Source: JBHEKP01 sp041859375
GTDB lineage: Bacteria > Hydrogenedentota > Hydrogenedentia > Hydrogenedentales > CAITNO01
Direction of reading: 5' to 3'
DNA: 15,593 nucleotides
Assembly: GCA_041859375.1 (NCBI GenBank)
Contig: JBHEKP010000323.1
Span: 1 to 15,593, forward strand
The notes beneath the pieces were generated by a model. It saw nothing but the letters and a program-made list of their open reading frames with translations. It was not told the origin of the DNA and did no database searches. Positions 1-6,697 of this stretch are shown here, piece after piece. Within the stretch, counting starts at the first letter, position 1, and the number at the start of each line of letters is the position of its first letter. The translations under genes were made by a program, and so were the position numbers.

Positions 1-1404
1 GTCCTTTTCCGCCTTCCAGCGGGTCTTCATGCCGCCGAGTTCCTCGCGCAGGTTGGCCATCTCCTCCTCCAGCGCGCGGAGGCGCTCCTGCCCGGCGCGG
101 TCCCGCTCCTTTTTCAGCGCCAGTTCCTCGATTTCCAACTGGCGCAGCCTGCGCTCCACCACGTCGATCTCATAGGGCATGCTGTCGATTTCTATGCGGA
201 GGCGGGACGCCGCCTCGTCGATCAGGTCAATGGCCTTGTACGGCAGGAAGCGATCGGCGATGTAGCGGTGGCTGAGCGCCGCCGCCGCCACCAGCGCGCC
301 GTCCTGGATGCGCACGCCGTGGTGCACCTCGTAGCGCTCCTTGAGCCCGCGCAGGATGGCGATGGTGTTTTCCACGTTCGGCTCGGCCACGAGCACGGGC
401 TGGAAGCGCCGCTCCAGCGCGGCGTCCTTCTCCACGTGCTTCTTGTACTCGTCCAGGGTGGTGGCGCCGATGCAGTGCAGCTCGCCCCGCGCCAGCGCGG
501 GCTTGAGCATGTTCGACGCGTCCATGGCACCCTCGGCCGCGCCCGCGCCGACGAGGGTGTGCATTTCGTCAATGAACAGGATGATCTGCCCCGCCGCCTC
601 CTGCACGGCGGAGAGCACGGCCTTGAGCCGCTCCTCGAATTCGCCGCGGAACTTCGCGCCCGCCGCCATGGCGGACAGGTCGAGCGCGGCGACGCGCTTG
701 TTTTTCAGGCCCTCGGGCACGTCCCCCGCCACGATGCGCTGGGCCAGCCCCTCGACGATGGCGGTCTTGCCGGTGCCCGGCTCGCCGATGAGCACGGGGT
801 TGTTCTTCGTGCGGCGCGACAGCACCTGGATCACCCGGCGGATTTCCCCGTCCCGGCCGATGACCGGGTCGAGTTTGCCCGCGCGGGCGAGCTGGGTCAG
901 GTCGCGGCTGAAACGCTGCAGCGCGTCATAGGTGGACTCCGCGTTCGGGTCCGTGACGCGCTGGGTGCCGCGCACGTCCTTAAGCGCCGTGAGCACGGCG
1001 TCCTCGGTGACGCCGGCCCCCTTGAGCAGGCGCGCCGCGTCGCCACCCGCGTGGAGGATGCCCAGCAGGATGTGCTCTGTGCTGAGGTACTCGTCCTTGA
1101 GGTTCTGCGCCGACTTCCAGCCCGCGTCCAGCGCCTGCTGGGCGTCGCGGCCCAGGCCGGGCTGGCCGGAGGCGCCGCTCACCCTGGGCAGCCGGGCCAC
1201 GGCCTGCTGCGCGGCGGCGCGCACCTGATCGGGCGCGACGCCGATGCGCTGCAGAATCGCGGCCACGGAGCCCTGCTCCTGCGCGGCAAGCGCGTCGAGC
1301 AGGTGCAGGGCGGTGATTTCAGGGTGTCCGCCGTTGGCGGCGAGTTCAAGCGACTCCGCCAGGGCCTCCTGCGCTTTTATGGTCAACCGGTCCATTCGGA
1401 ACAT
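1..1404 (-). CDS. clpB: ATP-dependent disaggregase ClpB, N-terminal 468 residues (partial at left edge)
   Basis: ClpB is a cytoplasmic AAA+ hexamer that threads aggregated proteins through its pore together with DnaK. The visible part holds the Clp N-domain (about residues 1-145), then the first AAA+ module: Walker A GEPGTGKT at 207-214, Walker B ending FIDE at 277-280, and an arginine-finger region ALERRF near 330. The coiled-coil middle domain begins near residue 400 and the window ends inside it, so about 390 residues and the second AAA+ module are missing. These positions match E. coli ClpB to within one residue. Start 1404 was chosen because an AAAGGAG lies at 1414-1420, 9 nt upstream; a second ATG three codons later (1395) is possible. 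No CIRCE-type heat-shock element was found in the 231-bp upstream gap. Confidence 0.97.
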   Translation of the reverse strand, partial: MFRMDRLTIKAQEALAESLELAANGGHPEITALHLLDALAAQEQGSVAAILQRIGVAPDQVRAAAQQAVARLPRVSGASGQPGLGRDAQQALDAGWKSAQNLKDEYLSTEHILLGILHAGGDAARLLKGAGVTEDAVLTALKDVRGTQRVTDPNAESTYDALQRFSRDLTQLARAGKLDPVIGRDGEIRRVIQVLSRRTKNNPVLIGEPGTGKTAIVEGLAQRIVAGDVPEGLKNKRVAALDLSAMAAGAKFRGEFEERLKAVLSAVQEAAGQIILFIDEMHTLVGAGAAEGAMDASNMLKPALARGELHCIGATTLDEYKKHVEKDAALERRFQPVLVAEPNVENTIAILRGLKERYEVHHGVRIQDGALVAAAALSHRYIADRFLPYKAIDLIDEAASRLRIEIDSMPYEIDVVERRLRQLEIEELALKKERDRAGQERLRALEEEMANLREELGGMKTRWKAEKD

Positions 1405-1434
1405 GATACGGTTCTCCTTTCAGGGATGTTTACG

Positions 1435-1440
1435 AGTATA
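1435..1440 (-). promoter_or_regulatory. possible -10 box of the clpB promoter
   Basis: On the minus strand the hexamer TATACT lies about 30 nt upstream of the clpB start codon. No good sigma70 -35 sits 16-18 nt further upstream; a CTTGGC is present at shorter spacing, which leaves an alternative heat-shock sigma open. The call is weak. Confidence 0.25.
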
Positions 1441-1566
1441 GATGCAAGGGGCATGCCAAGGCCCGCAGGGCAGGGATGGGGGGGAATTTGTGGAATGCGG
1501 GGACGTGGGTGGAAATCCGGAACGGACACACGCACCGTGTTCCGCTTCATTTTGCAGCAGGGGTGA

Positions 1567-1595
1567 TTCAAAACGGCACACGTTTTTGCTACACT
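1567..1595 (+). promoter_or_regulatory. candidate sigma70-type promoter of the glycosidase gene
   Basis: TTCAAA at 1567-1572, a 17-nt spacer and TACACT at 1590-1595, with TGC directly before the -10 (extended -10). Each hexamer matches four of six consensus bases. The predicted transcription start, near 1602, falls inside the dyad at 1596-1620. Confidence 0.4.
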
Positions 1596-1620
1596 GCGCC
1601 GGGACGTGGTGTCCCGGTGC
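1596..1620 (+). promoter_or_regulatory. strong GC dyad between promoter and ribosome binding site of the glycosidase gene
   Basis: GCGCCGGGAC (1596-1605) pairs with GTCCCGGTGC (1611-1620) over ten base pairs, including one G-U, around the 5-nt loop GTGGT. It ends 3 nt before the Shine-Dalgarno AAGGAG (1624-1629). It could be an operator overlapping the transcription start or a 5'-leader hairpin that limits translation. What is seen is the inverted repeat; the role is inference. Confidence 0.4.
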
Positions 1621-1635
1621 GGAAAGGAGCAGGCA

Positions 1636-3429
1636 ATGAACACTTCCCTTAGGTTGCTGGTGCTGGCCCTTGTTGCGGGGCATGCCGGATGGTGCGCGGC
1701 GCAGGACGGCGGGTTGACGCTGGACGCCCTGGCAAAGGCCCCCTTTGAAATTGTCACCACGGACGGGGCCGCCGCGCCGGGCCTTGCGCTGGAGCGGAAG
1801 TGGGAGGGGAACGCATGCCTCCCGCGCCTGTCCAACACCGGCGCCGCGCCTGTCAAGGTGCGCGAGGTGGCGCTCTTCACCCTTTCCCACACGCTGCCGC
1901 CGTCCACGCCCTTTTACGGGGAGGGCTTCACCATGCTCTCCCAGACGGCGGGCACCCTCGGCGCGATGGTGGACGTGGGCGGATACACCGACCGGAGCCA
2001 CTACAAGATTCCCTTCCCGTCCGACGCCTACGCCGCCTACGGCATGATCACGCTGATGCCGGAGGGCGCGGACTGCGCGGTGCTGGGCTTCTCCTCGTGC
2101 CGCCGCTTTGCGGGCAAGTTTTACCTGCGCCCCGGCTCCATTGCCGTGGTTTTGGACACGGAAAACCTTGAACTCGCCCCCGGCGAATCATGGGAGCTGG
2201 AGGAGTTCCTTTTCGGCGCGGGGCCGGACCGCGAGGCACTGCTGGCCGCGCTGGGCGACCGCATCGCAAAGAACCACCCGCCGCTGTGCAGGGAACCCGT
2301 GCCCACGGGCTGGTGCTCGTGGTATTGCTTCGGCCCGCTGGTGACGGCCCGGCAGGTGGAGCGCAACCTCGACTTCATCGCGGGCACCATCCCCGCGCTC
2401 CGCTACGTCCAAATTGACGACGGCTACCAGGCGGCCATGGGCGACTGGCTCGACACGGGCAAGGCCTTCCGCGGCGGCATCCGGGACGTGCTGCGGAAAA
2501 TCCGCGACGCGAAACTCGAACCGGCCATCTGGGTGGCCCCCTTCATCGCCGAGGAGAATTCCAAGGTCTTCCGGGAGCACCCCGACTGGTTCATCAAGGA
2601 TGAGGCGGGCCAGCCGCTTCGCTCGGATTTGGTCACCTTCGGCGGCTGGCGCAACGGCCCGTGGTACGCCGTGGACGGCACCCATCCGGAGGCGCAGAAG
2701 CACCTGGAGCGGGTGTTTCGCACCATGCGCGAGGAGTGGGGCTGCACCTACTTCAAACTTGACGCCAACTTCTGGGGGGCCATGCACGGCGGGCGCTTCC
2801 ACGATCCGAAGGCCACCCGCGTGGAGGCCTACCGGCGCGGCATGGAGGCGGTGCTGCGCGGCGCGGGCGACAGTTTTGTGCTGGGCTGCAACCATCCGCT
2901 CTGGCCCTCCCTCGGGCTGGTGCACGGGGCGCGCTCCTCGGGCGACACCAGCCGCTCCTGGGGCGCTTTCTCCATGACCGCGCGGGAAACTTTCTGGCGC
3001 AACTGGCAGAACGGCCGTCTGTGGTGGAACGATCCCGACTGCGTGCTGCTGGGGGGCAAACTCACCGACGGGGAGTTCATGTTCCACGCCACCGCCGTTT
3101 ACGCCTCCGGCGGCATGGTCCTCTCCGGGGATGATCTGCCGCGTGTGACGCCGGAACGGCTTGCCATGCTGCGCAAACTCGTTCCCTCCACCGGCGTTGC
3201 GGCGCGCTTTGACGACAGCACCTTCCGTATTGGCCGCGTGGCCCTGCCCGGCAGGCAGATGCTGTGCCTGTTCAACTGGGGTGACACGCCCCAGACTCTT
3301 TCCGTGCCCCTCGCCGCGCCCTGCCGTGCCACCGACTACTGGACGGACAAGGAGCTGGGCCGCTTCGAGGGCACCCTGGAAATGAAGGACATGCCGCCCC
3401 ATTCGGGAAGGTTGCTTGTGCTGGAATGA
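1636..3429 (+). CDS. exported clan GH-D glycoside hydrolase (GH36/alpha-galactosidase-like)
   Basis: A 597-residue protein, probably a retaining glycosidase acting outside the cytoplasm on alpha-galactosides or related sugars. A signal peptide covers about residues 1-22 (hydrophobic LLVLALVAG core, cut likely near CAA-Q). An N-terminal beta-rich domain runs to about 215, then the (beta/alpha)8 barrel begins at TGWCSWYCFGP (224-234). Barrel marks typical of GH36/GH27 are QIDDGYQ (259-265), YFKLDANF (372-379) with nucleophile candidate D376, and RSSGDTSRSW (433-442) with acid/base candidate D437. A short C-terminal beta domain follows from about 515. The ATG at 1636 is preferred over an in-frame GTG at 1606 because AAGGAG lies 6 nt upstream and the signal peptide then starts cleanly. 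It is divergent from clpB and convergent with the lipoprotein gene. The family call is firm; substrate specificity cannot be read. Confidence 0.93.
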   Translation: MNTSLRLLVLALVAGHAGWCAAQDGGLTLDALAKAPFEIVTTDGAAAPGLALERKWEGNACLPRLSNTGAAPVKVREVALFTLSHTLPPSTPFYGEGFTMLSQTAGTLGAMVDVGGYTDRSHYKIPFPSDAYAAYGMITLMPEGADCAVLGFSSCRRFAGKFYLRPGSIAVVLDTENLELAPGESWELEEFLFGAGPDREALLAALGDRIAKNHPPLCREPVPTGWCSWYCFGPLVTARQVERNLDFIAGTIPALRYVQIDDGYQAAMGDWLDTGKAFRGGIRDVLRKIRDAKLEPAIWVAPFIAEENSKVFREHPDWFIKDEAGQPLRSDLVTFGGWRNGPWYAVDGTHPEAQKHLERVFRTMREEWGCTYFKLDANFWGAMHGGRFHDPKATRVEAYRRGMEAVLRGAGDSFVLGCNHPLWPSLGLVHGARSSGDTSRSWGAFSMTARETFWRNWQNGRLWWNDPDCVLLGGKLTDGEFMFHATAVYASGGMVLSGDDLPRVTPERLAMLRKLVPSTGVAARFDDSTFRIGRVALPGRQMLCLFNWGDTPQTLSVPLAAPCRATDYWTDKELGRFEGTLEMKDMPPHSGRLLVLE

Positions 3430-3446
3430 CCGGCAGGCTCATTCCA
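3422..3446. terminator. inverted repeat covering the stop codons of two convergent genes
   Basis: TGGAATGA (3422-3429) and TCATTCCA (3439-3446) form a perfect 8-bp stem around a 9-nt loop. Each arm contains the stop codon of one of the convergent genes. There is no T-run on either side, so it is not a classic intrinsic terminator; it could act as a bidirectional 3'-end structure. Part of the symmetry follows from both genes ending with a Glu codon plus TGA. Confidence 0.35.
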
Positions 3447-4476
3447 CGCAGGGGCAGTATTCGTCGTTCGTCCACACGGCGAGGATGTCAATGACGGCAC
3501 CCTCGCGGACGATGTACTCGCTCAGACCGACGTGGTTGAGGGGGTTGCCCCAGTCGTAGGTGTAGCCGAGCCCCGTCCAGGGGTAGGGGGTGGCGGGGTC
3601 GGTGCTGTAAGCGCGCTGCGCCTGGAACCATGCCACATGGGCGGGGTCGGTGTCCGCCGGGAAGCGCAACCCCGCCGTGTTGTCGGTGATCTCACTGTCC
3701 GGCGCGGGGCGGAAGAGATCCTTTGGACTGACCCAGAACTCGACAAAGCGGGTCTTTTCACTTTCGGGCGGCAGGCCGAGCAGTTGCTTGAGCCGCAGGT
3801 CCCGCTCGGCGCAGGGCAGGTTTTGCAGGGCGCAGAATTCCCCCACGGCGGGCGCGGGCGTGACCCAGGATTCCCAGTCCATGGGGCCGAAGGGTTTCTT
3901 TTCGGGGGGTGTGGTAAAGATGGCGGACTTGCCCGCGAGACCGTCATAGGTGGTGTATTGGGTCCAGGTGACCATGAGCACCTGTTCTGAAGCGCCCGCG
4001 CCGCGCCAAATCAGTCCGGAGGTGTCGCGCCGGATGGGGGTGAGCGTGTTGACCGCCTCGGTGGGCTCCATCACGGCGGCGTCGGCCACCGCATCCCCGT
4101 AGGCAACGGCGAGATCGGCGTCCTCCATGCCGGTGACGCTCACCGCGACAGTGGCGCGGTTCTGGGGATAATCCGTATTCAGGAAGGTGACCGTGGCGGT
4201 GAAGGGCAGGTTGCAGTCGGTTGCGCCGATGCGCACCTCGCCGCTTTGGGTGCCCGCGCGCGGCGTGATTTTGACGCGCGGATCATCCGCGAAGGCGCGC
4301 CAGGGGGAGTCGTCCAGCACGCCCGCCTTCAGGTTGACCGCCGCCTCGGGGGAAAAATAGGCCAGGTTCACCCCGCCGGTGTCCGTGGTGATTTGGCCGG
4401 TGAGCGGGCAGCCGGTAAGCGCCGATCCCGCCAGTAAAAGGCCCCCCGCCAGCAAAAGGCATTTTCGGAATGTCAT
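3439..4476 (-). CDS. predicted lipoprotein of unknown function
   Basis: A 345-residue protein with a type II signal sequence: positive MTFRKC start, hydrophobic core and lipobox LTGC, making Cys22 the likely lipidated residue. A Ser, Ala or Gly at +2 is absent (Pro follows), so by the usual E. coli rule it should go to the outer membrane. Residues about 35-125 look beta-rich and may be an immunoglobulin-like module. The C-terminal 140 residues are rich in Trp, Tyr and Pro and contain LGYTYDWGNP about 40 residues from the end, which looks like a conserved core; the chain ends with two Cys (CPC). A GGAG lies 9 nt before the ATG. It lies between two exported carbohydrate-related proteins, but on the opposite strand. 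I do not recognise a function. Confidence 0.85.
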   Translation of the reverse strand: MTFRKCLLLAGGLLLAGSALTGCPLTGQITTDTGGVNLAYFSPEAAVNLKAGVLDDSPWRAFADDPRVKITPRAGTQSGEVRIGATDCNLPFTATVTFLNTDYPQNRATVAVSVTGMEDADLAVAYGDAVADAAVMEPTEAVNTLTPIRRDTSGLIWRGAGASEQVLMVTWTQYTTYDGLAGKSAIFTTPPEKKPFGPMDWESWVTPAPAVGEFCALQNLPCAERDLRLKQLLGLPPESEKTRFVEFWVSPKDLFRPAPDSEITDNTAGLRFPADTDPAHVAWFQAQRAYSTDPATPYPWTGLGYTYDWGNPLNHVGLSEYIVREGAVIDILAVWTNDEYCPCVE

Positions 4477-4519
4477 TGCGCCCGTCTCCGTTCGCGCCCG
4501 TTTGCGCGCGGGATCAGTT

Positions 4520-4559
4520 TACCCCGCCGTGCCGTGCGCCGCAACCGGCGGCGGGGGTA
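4520..4559. promoter_or_regulatory. GC-rich dyad in the divergent intergenic region
   Basis: TACCCCGCCG (4520-4529) is complementary to CGGCGGGGGTA (4549-4559) with one bulged G, around a 19-nt loop. It lies between the divergent lipoprotein and beta-helix genes. It may be a shared regulatory structure, but simple GC-rich composition makes chance pairing likely. I found no convincing promoter hexamers in this 168-bp gap. Confidence 0.25.
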
Positions 4560-4604
4560 CGGGGCCGCGGTTGAACCCGCATCTGGTATCATGCCGGGGA
4601 ACAG

Positions 4605-4616
4605 CCGGAATTCCGG
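4605..4616. promoter_or_regulatory. perfect 12-bp palindrome upstream of the beta-helix gene
   Basis: CCGGAATTCCGG lies 28 nt before the start codon of the beta-helix gene. Its position would suit an operator or a short leader element. Only the symmetry is seen; no matching second copy was found in the window. Confidence 0.25.
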
Positions 4617-4644
4617 AAACAATCAAATTCACAGGAAGCATGTC

Positions 4645-6042
4645 ATGCGTTCTCTTTTCTTGATTCTTGCGGTTGCGGCGGCGGCCCCCCTCTGGGCCGC
4701 GGCGGGGATGGTGTCCACGGGGGATTACCCCTCGGTGCAGGCGGCGCTGGATGCCAACCCCGGCACGGTTGTCTTTCTGCCCTCCGGCGAACACCGCCTT
4801 TCCGGGCCGCTTTGGCTGAGGACCGACAACAGCGGCATCACCGGCCACGGCACGCTGGTGCAGGAGGATGCGGCGGCGGCGGTTATCCGTGTTGAAAAAG
4901 CGGCCAATGTGCGCATTGAGGGGATCACTGTCACCCGTGCGGAGGGCGCGCGGGAGGCTGCCGCTTCGGCCATTCTGGCGGAGGAGGCTCGCGGGCTGGT
5001 GGTGGACGGGGTGAGGGTGCTGGAGAACCACGCCCGCGAGGGCGCGGTGGAACTGCGCGGATGCGTTGACAGCCGCATTCAGGACTGTGAGATTCGGAAC
5101 TACAAGCGCATCGCCGTGGACGACCGTACGGGCCCCGGCGAGCCGCTGTACGGCTACGCCTTTCGCTGCATAGACGGCACGGGCATTGTGGTGCGCGACT
5201 GCGTGAACACCCTCATCACCGGAAACAGCATTGTGGAGCGGAACCTGCTGCCGACGCGGGAGATGAAGGAGCAACATAACCTTGGCGCGCTCACCGACGG
5301 CGCCTTTCCCACCAAGCCTGGCAAGCTCGGCGAGACCGCCGTGAAAAACGGTTATGTCAGCAACTGGCACCAGGGATCGGCGGTCATCGTCACCGGTCCG
5401 GAGAAGACGGCCTTCACCACCCTGACAAGCAACCGCATTGAGAACGCCGCCCAGGGCATTGACCTGCACTGCGACAGCGCCATCGTCACGGGAAACACGG
5501 TGGACCACGGCATGATGGGCATCAAGGCCACCCACGGATGCAGGCACCTGATCATCTCCAACAACCTGCTCACGCACATAGATCTCTGGGGCATCCTGCT
5601 CAACCCCGGCGCGGCCTCCCACGCGGCGGGCGCGGCGGCGCCGGACCAGCCTGTTCGCGCGGAAAACGGCGACGGCGGCACCATCATAGCCAACAACATC
5701 ATCACCAATTTCGGCTACGGCCATGAGTGGTGGAACTGGGGCGGCGCGTCAAAGGACAACGGCGGCGGCTATGCCATGACCTTTTACGACGGGCAGTTGC
5801 CCGAAAACCCGCCGCTCACCGATGTCATCATCCAGGGCAACATGGTCTACGACAGCGGCCGTGACGGGGTGATTCAGGACGGACAGGTCGCCACGCCAGG
5901 CCCACGCTACAAGTGGGCGGTGCATGTGGGCTCCTGGAACGACGCCTCCAAGTCCCCCAATATGCCCCGTGGGCTGCATTTTTCCAACAACATGTTCCAT
6001 TCCGGCAGCGCGGGCGTGTCCAATGTGCCCCTGGAACCCTGA
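4645..6042 (+). CDS. exported right-handed parallel beta-helix protein (pectate-lyase-like fold)
   Basis: A 465-residue protein with signal peptide MRSLFLILAVAAAAPLWAAA; cleavage is likely near residue 20. The segment at 26-60 (DYPSVQAALDANPG then VVFLPSGEHRL) is the usual opening of pectate-lyase-3/NosD-type helices. Helical coils follow with the ITxN/VxIxGN pattern: NVRIEGITV (89-97), SRIQDCEI (143-150), TLITGNSI (189-196), AIVTGNTV (279-286), LIISNNLL (302-309), TIIANNII (346-353) and DVIIQGNMV (393-401). Such proteins bind or cleave polysaccharides. No catalytic set can be assigned, so lyase, hydrolase, epimerase and pure binding all remain possible. Start 4645 was chosen over upstream in-frame ATGs (4534 and 4591) because the signal peptide begins here and AGGA lies 8 nt upstream. 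The length is complete. Confidence 0.88.
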   Translation: MRSLFLILAVAAAAPLWAAAGMVSTGDYPSVQAALDANPGTVVFLPSGEHRLSGPLWLRTDNSGITGHGTLVQEDAAAAVIRVEKAANVRIEGITVTRAEGAREAAASAILAEEARGLVVDGVRVLENHAREGAVELRGCVDSRIQDCEIRNYKRIAVDDRTGPGEPLYGYAFRCIDGTGIVVRDCVNTLITGNSIVERNLLPTREMKEQHNLGALTDGAFPTKPGKLGETAVKNGYVSNWHQGSAVIVTGPEKTAFTTLTSNRIENAAQGIDLHCDSAIVTGNTVDHGMMGIKATHGCRHLIISNNLLTHIDLWGILLNPGAASHAAGAAAPDQPVRAENGDGGTIIANNIITNFGYGHEWWNWGGASKDNGGGYAMTFYDGQLPENPPLTDVIIQGNMVYDSGRDGVIQDGQVATPGPRYKWAVHVGSWNDASKSPNMPRGLHFSNNMFHSGSAGVSNVPLEP

Positions 6043-6052
6043 GTCTTAATCA

Positions 6053-6069
6053 TCCCGCAATCCGTGGGA
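6053..6069 (+). terminator. weak hairpin after the beta-helix gene
   Basis: TCCCGC (6053-6058) pairs with GTGGGA (6064-6069), six pairs including one G-U, loop of 5 nt, starting 11 nt after the stop codon. The following GAGAAATTTATC has no proper T-run, so termination strength is doubtful. Confidence 0.25.
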
Positions 6070-6082
6070 GGAGAAATTTATC

Positions 6083-6111
6083 TTGACATGTAATGAGCAT
6101 ATACCCATAAT
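6083..6111 (+). promoter_or_regulatory. sigma70-type promoter of the DUF134-DUF202 unit
   Basis: TTGACA (6083-6088, perfect), a 17-nt spacer and CATAAT (6106-6111, five of six). It is embedded in an AT-rich stretch unlike the flanking coding DNA. The spacer contains the near-palindrome GCATATAC, where a regulator, possibly the DUF134 protein itself, could bind. The ribosome binding site AAAGGAG (6118-6124) follows, 6 nt before the ATG at 6131. It is the best-formed promoter in the window. Confidence 0.65.
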
Positions 6112-6130
6112 ATAACCAAAGGAGAACAGG

Positions 6131-6646
6131 ATGGCCAGGCCGGTGGAATGCAGGCAGGTGGGCGCATTGCCCCGTTGCTCCCGGTTCAAACCGCAGGGAA
6201 TACCCGCGCGGGAACTGGAGGAGCTGCGCCTCGCGGTGGACGAACTGGAAGCCCTGCGCCTGGCGGACATGCTGGGCCTTTACCATGGCGAGGCCGCGGA
6301 GCACATGGGTGTTTCGCGGGCAACCTTTGGGCGGATTTTGGAGTCGGCGCGGCGCAAGACGGCCGAGGCGCTGGTCTCCGGAAAAATGCTCCGGATTGAA
6401 GGAGGAAATGTCACCATGAACAAAATGCGGGTTTTTGAATGCGCGGACTGCGGGCACAACTGGCAAATGCCCTGCGGCACCGGTTGCCCTGAGGGATGCC
6501 CCTCCTGCAAGGGTGTCAATTTCAAGCGGATTAGGAACGAGGGTGAGGAGTGTGATCACGGCCACGGCCACGGCCACGGCCATGGCGAATGCCATCATGG
6601 CGGGCACGGGGGCGGCCAGGGTGGCCAGGGCGGTTGCCGCCACTGA
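6131..6646 (+). CDS. DUF134-family helix-turn-helix protein with C-terminal Cys cluster and His-rich tail
   Basis: A 171-residue protein, probably a cytoplasmic DNA-binding regulator that senses or binds metal. Residues 1-92 are a complete DUF134 domain: MARPVECRQV start, FKPQGIPARELEEL, then DELEALRLAD and the helix-turn-helix AAEHMGVSRATFGRIL (55-70), closing with LRIEGG. Residues 96-134 hold a zinc-ribbon-like cluster with CADC (104-107) and Cys at 115, 119, 123 and 126. Residues 143-171 are His/Gly-rich (HGHGHGHGHG, then ECHHGGHGG, ending GCRH), as in Ni, Zn or Fe binding tails. DUF134 domains are often fused to or next to NifX/NifB-type iron-sulfur or molybdenum cofactor proteins; here that partner is replaced by the Cys/His tail. 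An internal ATG at 6416 has its own GGAGG. Metal specificity is unknown. Confidence 0.92.
   Translation: MARPVECRQVGALPRCSRFKPQGIPARELEELRLAVDELEALRLADMLGLYHGEAAEHMGVSRATFGRILESARRKTAEALVSGKMLRIEGGNVTMNKMRVFECADCGHNWQMPCGTGCPEGCPSCKGVNFKRIRNEGEECDHGHGHGHGHGECHHGGHGGGQGGQGGCRH
6416..6646 (+). CDS. possible internal-start isoform: Cys/His-rich metal-binding tail alone
   Basis: In frame inside the DUF134 gene, GGAGG (6401-6405) stands 10 nt before ATG 6416, exactly where the DUF134 domain ends. Translation from here would give a 76-residue protein starting MNKMRVFECADCG and carrying the whole Cys cluster and His tail. The arrangement looks like two formerly separate genes fused in frame, with the second start retained. 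The evidence is the site and the domain boundary only. Confidence 0.35.
   Translation: MNKMRVFECADCGHNWQMPCGTGCPEGCPSCKGVNFKRIRNEGEECDHGHGHGHGHGECHHGGHGGGQGGQGGCRH
6557..6586 (+). repeat. five tandem hexamers (CACGGC x4, CATGGC) encoding His-Gly repeats
   Basis: Four exact CACGGC units and one CATGGC variant encode HGHGHGHGHG in the tail of the DUF134 protein. Because the unit is six bases, expansion or contraction would change the number of His-Gly pairs without shifting the frame. Confidence 0.9.
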
Positions 6647-6697
6647 CCCGCCGCGGATAAAATGCCATTGACAACCGTGCAACGGGAAGGTGTCTTG

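Noticed and set aside
268..1566. Long plus-strand open frame opposite clpB
   Set aside because: Antisense frame of a strongly conserved AAA+ gene; its product is low-complexity Arg/Ala/Gly/His sequence typical of GC-rich shadow frames.
1405..1635. Search for a CIRCE element or clear sigma32 promoter upstream of clpB
   Set aside because: No TTAGCACTC-N9-GAGTGCTAA or near match; only a lone -10-like hexamer was found.
2188..3402. 404-codon minus-strand open frame opposite the glycosidase
   Set aside because: Shadow frame; catalytic motifs are on the plus strand.
4519..5724. 401-codon minus-strand open frame opposite the beta-helix gene
   Set aside because: Shadow frame; the plus strand has a signal peptide and regular beta-helix coils.
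6557..6586. Short tandem repeat as a possible CRISPR-like array
   Set aside because: Units are contiguous 6-mers without spacers and encode a His-Gly tail.
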